From the NCBI GenBank assembly GCA_007922305.1, contig ML677365.1:14856759-14920758 (forward strand): a stretch of 64,000 nt of DNA, given 5' to 3'. The notes under the pieces are model-generated. The model was not told where the DNA came from. It did no database searches and worked only from the letters and a program-made list of their open reading frames with translations. The stretch is from Dermatemys mawii (taxonomy: Eukaryota; Chordata; Testudines; Dermatemydidae). The position numbers were made by a program, and so were the translations under genes. Below are positions 60,551-64,000 of this stretch, piece after piece (the stretch's first letter is position 1; each line of letters begins with the position of its first letter).

Positions 60551-60691
60551 GCAGATCCAGACTAACATGGCTACTCTCTAATCCTAAACTGTGTATTTTC
60601 ATTCACCGTTCATTTAATTTACAATGCCAACAGCCTTTTCATTTTGTTTTTTTATGCCTATTTTTTGTGCATATGCACATTTGATTGAATT

Positions 60692-60775
60692 GTGGTATTC
60701 ATATACAATTTGTAGCTTTCTATTTGTTTGTGGTATTTGTGGTATTCATATACAATTTGTAGCTTTCTATTTCTA
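60692..60775. repeat. Local tandem duplication, 47-bp period
   Basis: gtggtattcatatacaattt followed by gtagctttctattt starts at 60692 and again at 60739. The repeated part is almost identical, so the duplication is fairly recent. Confidence 0.8.
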
Positions 60776-60779
60776 TTTC

Positions 60780-61930
60780 TCTTCCCCATAAAGTGGCTAT
60801 TTGGGGGTTAAATTACAGCGTTTTGAAGGTTGGGGTTTTTTTTGCGCTATGTTGAAAAATAAAATTTCTGCTTCAAATAGTCTCACTTAGTAACAAAGTA
60901 AATGCTCAGCCTGTCTCCCAACACAAGAGTTATATCTAGGTTTCCACTGGAATTAAAATATTTGCTTATAGGAAATATCTAAAAAAGTACAGTACAGTCT
61001 AACAGAAAGATATATTACTGATGTTTTTGGAAATAAAATGAAATGATGAAGCAAAGCTTCCTAACAATGGAAAGACTTTAAGATGATGACTTAAGGCACT
61101 GGCAAGCAATTTATTTTAATAGTTAGTGTCTCAAATAATCCAGGTTCACTTTATTTTCAGAAAACAAATTTACAAATTGGATGCCAAGTACTAGTAAAAC
61201 CTATCAGGAAAATGATGCAAGTATTGTTCAAGTATTCCAGCTCAGGGGTTTCACTGGCATTCTCTAGATGTTACATTTTGGCACTCTCTTCAATACTATC
61301 AAGCTACAAGCTTGCTCTAATTCTGAAATTTTATTAACAAAACAGTCCAATGGTAAAAATTATACAAAAGATGAATATCTAATATATCTTTATTTTCCAA
61401 AGGAGTGAGCCATTCAAAAACTTAAAGTTATTGCAATAAACGCAGAACTGGACAGAAACTGACCATAACAACAGTCATGTATACATGAGCCAGCAAAACT
61501 TGATTTGCCTTCACCCAAATTACTGACAATTCAGTGTATCAAAGTAATTATGAAGACTTCATTCAGCACAAACATTAAAGCAGAACTCTGAAATGAGAAG
61601 GTCACAGATCTATGTTGTCCACTGAGCTGGAGATTAAATATATAAATTGTCAACTACTGCATATGATATGAAAAAGACAAAAGAAGGCAGGAAATTTCAC
61701 TATATTTTTCTCATCTAATGTGAAAAACTAATCCAGACTCACTAATACCAGAAACTCTCTTTATACAGCAATGAACATTATTTATGAATTTTCAAAATGA
61801 ATTCCGATCTGGCACACACTTTTTATCTCAGGTGTGAAAACTTTGCATGTGGTACAAGTTTAGCATCTTTGGAATAGAATTCTGCCTATAATTTCAAACA
61901 AATGCCCCCTGCACTTTCATGACTTTGCTC
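60780..61930. other. AT-rich intronic stretch with no supported gene
   Basis: No exon or clear repeat is visible. Confidence 0.45.
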
Positions 61931-61935
61931 TCTGT

Positions 61936-62970
61936 GGGTATGTCTACACAGTAACTAGACACCGATTAGCTCTTGCTAGCCTACTCAGGCTTGTAGGGCT
62001 CGGGCTGGTTCACTGTTGTGTAAACTTCTGAGCTCGGGCAGGAGCCTAAGCTCTGGGACCCTCTCAGCTTGCATGGTCCTAGAGCAGGGTGGGCAAACTT
62101 TTTGACCCAAGGGCCACATCTGGGTATGGAAATTGTATGGCAGGCCATGAATGCTCATAAAATTGGGGTTGGAGTGAAGACGGGAGTGAGGGCTCTGGCT
62201 GGGTGTGAGGGCTCTGGAGTGGGGCCAGAAATGAGTTCAGGGTGTGGGAGGGGGCTCTGGGGTGGGTTAGATGTTGGGGTGCGGGGGCGGGGTTTCGGTC
62301 AGGGCTCTGGTTGGGGATGCAGACTCTGGGGTAGGGCTGGGAATGAGAAGTTTGGGGTGCAGAAGGATGCTCTGGGCTGGGATTGAGGGATTCGGGGGGT
62401 GGGAGTGGGATCAGGGCTCGGGGGCTCAGAAGTGCAGGCTCTGGGCGGCACATACCGCAAGCAGCTTCTGGAAACAGCAGCACGTCCCCCCTCTGGGTCC
62501 TACGTCGAGGCGTGGCCAACCAGCTTCGTGTGCTGCTCTATCTGCAGGCGCCACCCCTGCTCCCATTGGCCACAGTTCACGGCCAGTACGAGCTGTGGGG
62601 ATGGTGCTTGGGGCAGGAGCAGCACGCGGAGCCCCCTGGCTGCCCCTAAACATAGGAATCAGAGAGGGGACGTGGTGCTGCTTCCAGAAGCTCTGTGGAG
62701 ACGTGGCAGGTGCGTGCAGAGTGACTGCCAACGCCACTCCCCGGCTGGAGCACAGGAATGGGGCAAGCCACAGACCCTACTCCCCAGCAGGAGCTCGATG
62801 GTCAGATTAAATTGGCTGATGGGCCTGTTGTGGCCCATGAGCCATAGTTTGCCCATTGCTGTCCTAGGGCCTGGGCCTGAGCCTGGAAGTCTACCCAGCA
62901 ATGAAATAGATTGCCCTGTAAGCCCAAGTTGGCCAGTATGTACCAGCTTGGAGTGTCTAGTTGTATAGAT
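61936..62970. mobile_element. Outer hAT-like element of a nested cluster
   Basis: The left end gggtatgtctacacagtaac and the right end near gttgtatagat are decayed inverted counterparts. The two halves (61936-62084 and 62862-62970) read as one element with aggagcctaagctctgggac and ggcctgggcctgagcctgg. The insert at 62085-62861 interrupts it. Confidence 0.7.
62085..62861. mobile_element. Inner hAT-like element
   Basis: The 777-bp element starts cagggtgggcaaactttttg and ends catagtttgcccattgctg, an inverted pair. It is flanked by tcctagag (62077-62084) and tcctaggg (62862-62869), an 8-bp duplication with one mismatch. The interior is G-rich with ggctctggggtggg-type units, giving empty frames of up to 189 codons. 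Confidence 0.85.
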
Positions 62971-63218
62971 CGGCGTTTCTCAAACTTTGTTGAACCGCGA
63001 CTCTTTTTTACATAGGTGCTTTGTGCGGCAACCCTTGTATGTCTGCTGAAAAGCCAAAGAATTGATTACTTCCGCACATGATTCCAGAAATAATCACTTC
63101 GGCAAACACTCAGGAGCGCTCAGCATGTCCGCCGAAAAGCCGCTGAATGCGGAAGTAATTAATTCGGTGGCTTTTCAGTGGCGCCAGGAGCTCACAACCC
63201 CCGGTTTGAGAACCGCTG
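62971..63218. mobile_element. hAT-like element with cggcgtttctcaaac ends
   Basis: The left end cggcgtttctcaaac and right end gtttgagaaccgctg are inverted repeats matching at 13 of 15. The flanks gtatagat (62963-62970) and gtgtagac (63219-63226) match at six of eight. The interior contains two related stretches, each with a gaaaagcc/ggcttttc motif. Confidence 0.75.
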
Positions 63219-63226
63219 GTGTAGAC

Positions 63227-63335
63227 CAGAGGTGAAAGTAAGCCGGTACGGCCCGGTAGTCCGTACCGGTAAGAAAAGGTGCAGCAGCGTACCGGCAAAT
63301 AAGTAGAGGATTCGGTTATGGCTTACTTTCACTTT
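63227..63335. mobile_element. Short fold-back hAT-like element
   Basis: cagaggtgaaagtaagccgg at the left and ggcttactttcacttt at the right are inverted copies around a CG-rich core with ggtacggcc and gtaccgg repeats. It directly adjoins the previous element. Confidence 0.65.
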
Positions 63336-63339
63336 CGGC

Positions 63340-64000
63340 TGCACAACAAACAGTTTAAACTCAAAGCTAATGAAAGCCAGTGGAAGGGGAAAATTCACTG
63401 TCACATGTTTGTTGTTTCTCTTCCTCTCCTCTTCCAGCCAGGCTGCGGAAGGGGCTAGGCTCTGCATTTCCCCGACCCTTCCACTCAGCAGGGGGTGCAG
63501 CAGCAGCTCCCCTCTAGCTTGTAGCAGGAAGCGGGGGCTGTCTGAGGGAGAAGCCTCCCCAGGCAGCCTACTGCTTGCATAGGGACAGTTTTAAAAAAAT
63601 GAAGAACATGGTGGGAAAATGTGTCCTGATGATCAGGGTTTATTCTGGGCAAAGCAGTTTTGCTGAAACAACTAAAGATTCACAGGGAAAGCAAATAGCC
63701 CGATAGACAAAACTACAAAGGCATTGGAGGGGAAAACTGGATATTCAGGCAAATTATTGTGCCTCCTTGGAAAGAAATAATAGTTTTCATTCCACCCTCT
63801 TTATATATAAAATGAAACACCTGAAATATCCTTAGGACATAGGGGCTCAGATCTCTTTTTCTTGTGTCCCTGTCCTGCAGAGTGTGGAGACTGAAATTGA
63901 CAAAACTTTCTCTAAGCACTTTGTATATTTCATGCAGGCTATTCTAGTTGTCATTCTTTCACCCCTGCCTTCCCCTACTAATAGCCACCCATTGGTGTGC
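63340..64000. other. Intronic stretch at the window end, no supported gene
   Basis: Short chance frames only. No exon or named repeat is visible up to the edge. Confidence 0.4.

Larger units (their letters stand above)
48893..64000 (-). other. VPS13B: VPS13B intron upstream of the 48190-48892 exon (partial)
   Basis: The sequence upstream of the acceptor at 48893-48894 runs to the window edge without an exon I can support. Minus-strand open frames here are short, lack family similarity, and mostly fall in repeats. It contains MIR-like, tRNA-like, mariner-like and hAT-like repeats listed separately. A short exon could be missed by eye. Aligning a turtle or human VPS13B transcript would settle it. 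Confidence 0.75.

Noticed and set aside
62271..62968. Overlapping open frames of 179 and 189 codons
   Set aside because: They lie in the G-rich interior of the nested hAT-like element, overlap in different frames and on both strands, and show low-complexity Gly/Ser/Arg composition.
1..64000. miR-599 and miR-875, which lie in a VPS13B intron in human
   Set aside because: I looked for the mature sequences on both strands and found only short partial matches (for example aactgaggtat near 30944), not a hairpin. They are probably in another intron.
1..64000. CRISPR arrays, operons, toxin-antitoxin or phage modules
   Set aside because: The window is spliced vertebrate DNA with sauropsid repeats; no regularly spaced repeats or bacterial gene organisation is present.

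Overview
The window is vertebrate nuclear DNA and lies inside one very large gene, VPS13B (Cohen syndrome gene, bridge-like lipid-transfer protein family), read on the minus strand. Three internal coding exons can be placed to the base from reading frame, splice sites and recognisable protein sequence: 48190-48892, 28514-28651 and 6979-7386, in transcript order. Their phases fit (phase 1 at both junctions) and together they give about 416 contiguous codons from the middle of a protein of about 4,000 residues. No promoter, first exon, last exon or polyadenylation site of this gene lies here. No other cellular gene could be supported on either strand.

Everything else is intron. The intronic repeats point to a non-avian sauropsid, most likely a turtle. 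They include many CR1 LINE fragments of different ages, abundant non-autonomous hAT-like elements with ends such as gtctacac, old MIR-like SINEs, Tc1/mariner-like elements with TA target duplications, a solo LTR, and fold-back repeats I associate with turtle and crocodilian genomes. The species cannot be read from this sequence alone.

Layout. 1-6978: intron 3' of the last visible exon, with hAT-like elements at 15-523 and 5728-6240 and a repeat-poor AT-rich block between. 7387-28513: intron of 21.1 kb with an antisense CR1 split by a hAT-like element (12.95-15.6 kb), a 761-bp solo LTR flanked by GGAT (16713-17473), CR1 copies at 18.2-18.9 and 20.4-22.7 kb, and a mariner-like element at 27.1 kb. 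28652-48189: intron of 19.5 kb with several CR1 pieces, a 250-bp hAT-like element with a perfect 8-bp duplication (36360-36609), tRNA-derived repeats near 40.5 kb, and a CR1 split by a hAT-in-hAT nest (42.7-45.6 kb). 48893-64000: upstream intron, quiet to about 56.8 kb, then a tRNA-like SINE head, a mariner-like element, a 170-bp near-perfect palindrome (60381-60550), and a dense nest of four hAT-like elements (61.9-63.3 kb).

I found no novel operon-like or defence-like system. The most useful unusual observations are the nested hAT insertions that landed in the terminal motif of older elements, two large palindromes, an unclassified repeat of about 700 bp present as two inverted copies, and a fast-changing segment in the third VPS13B exon.
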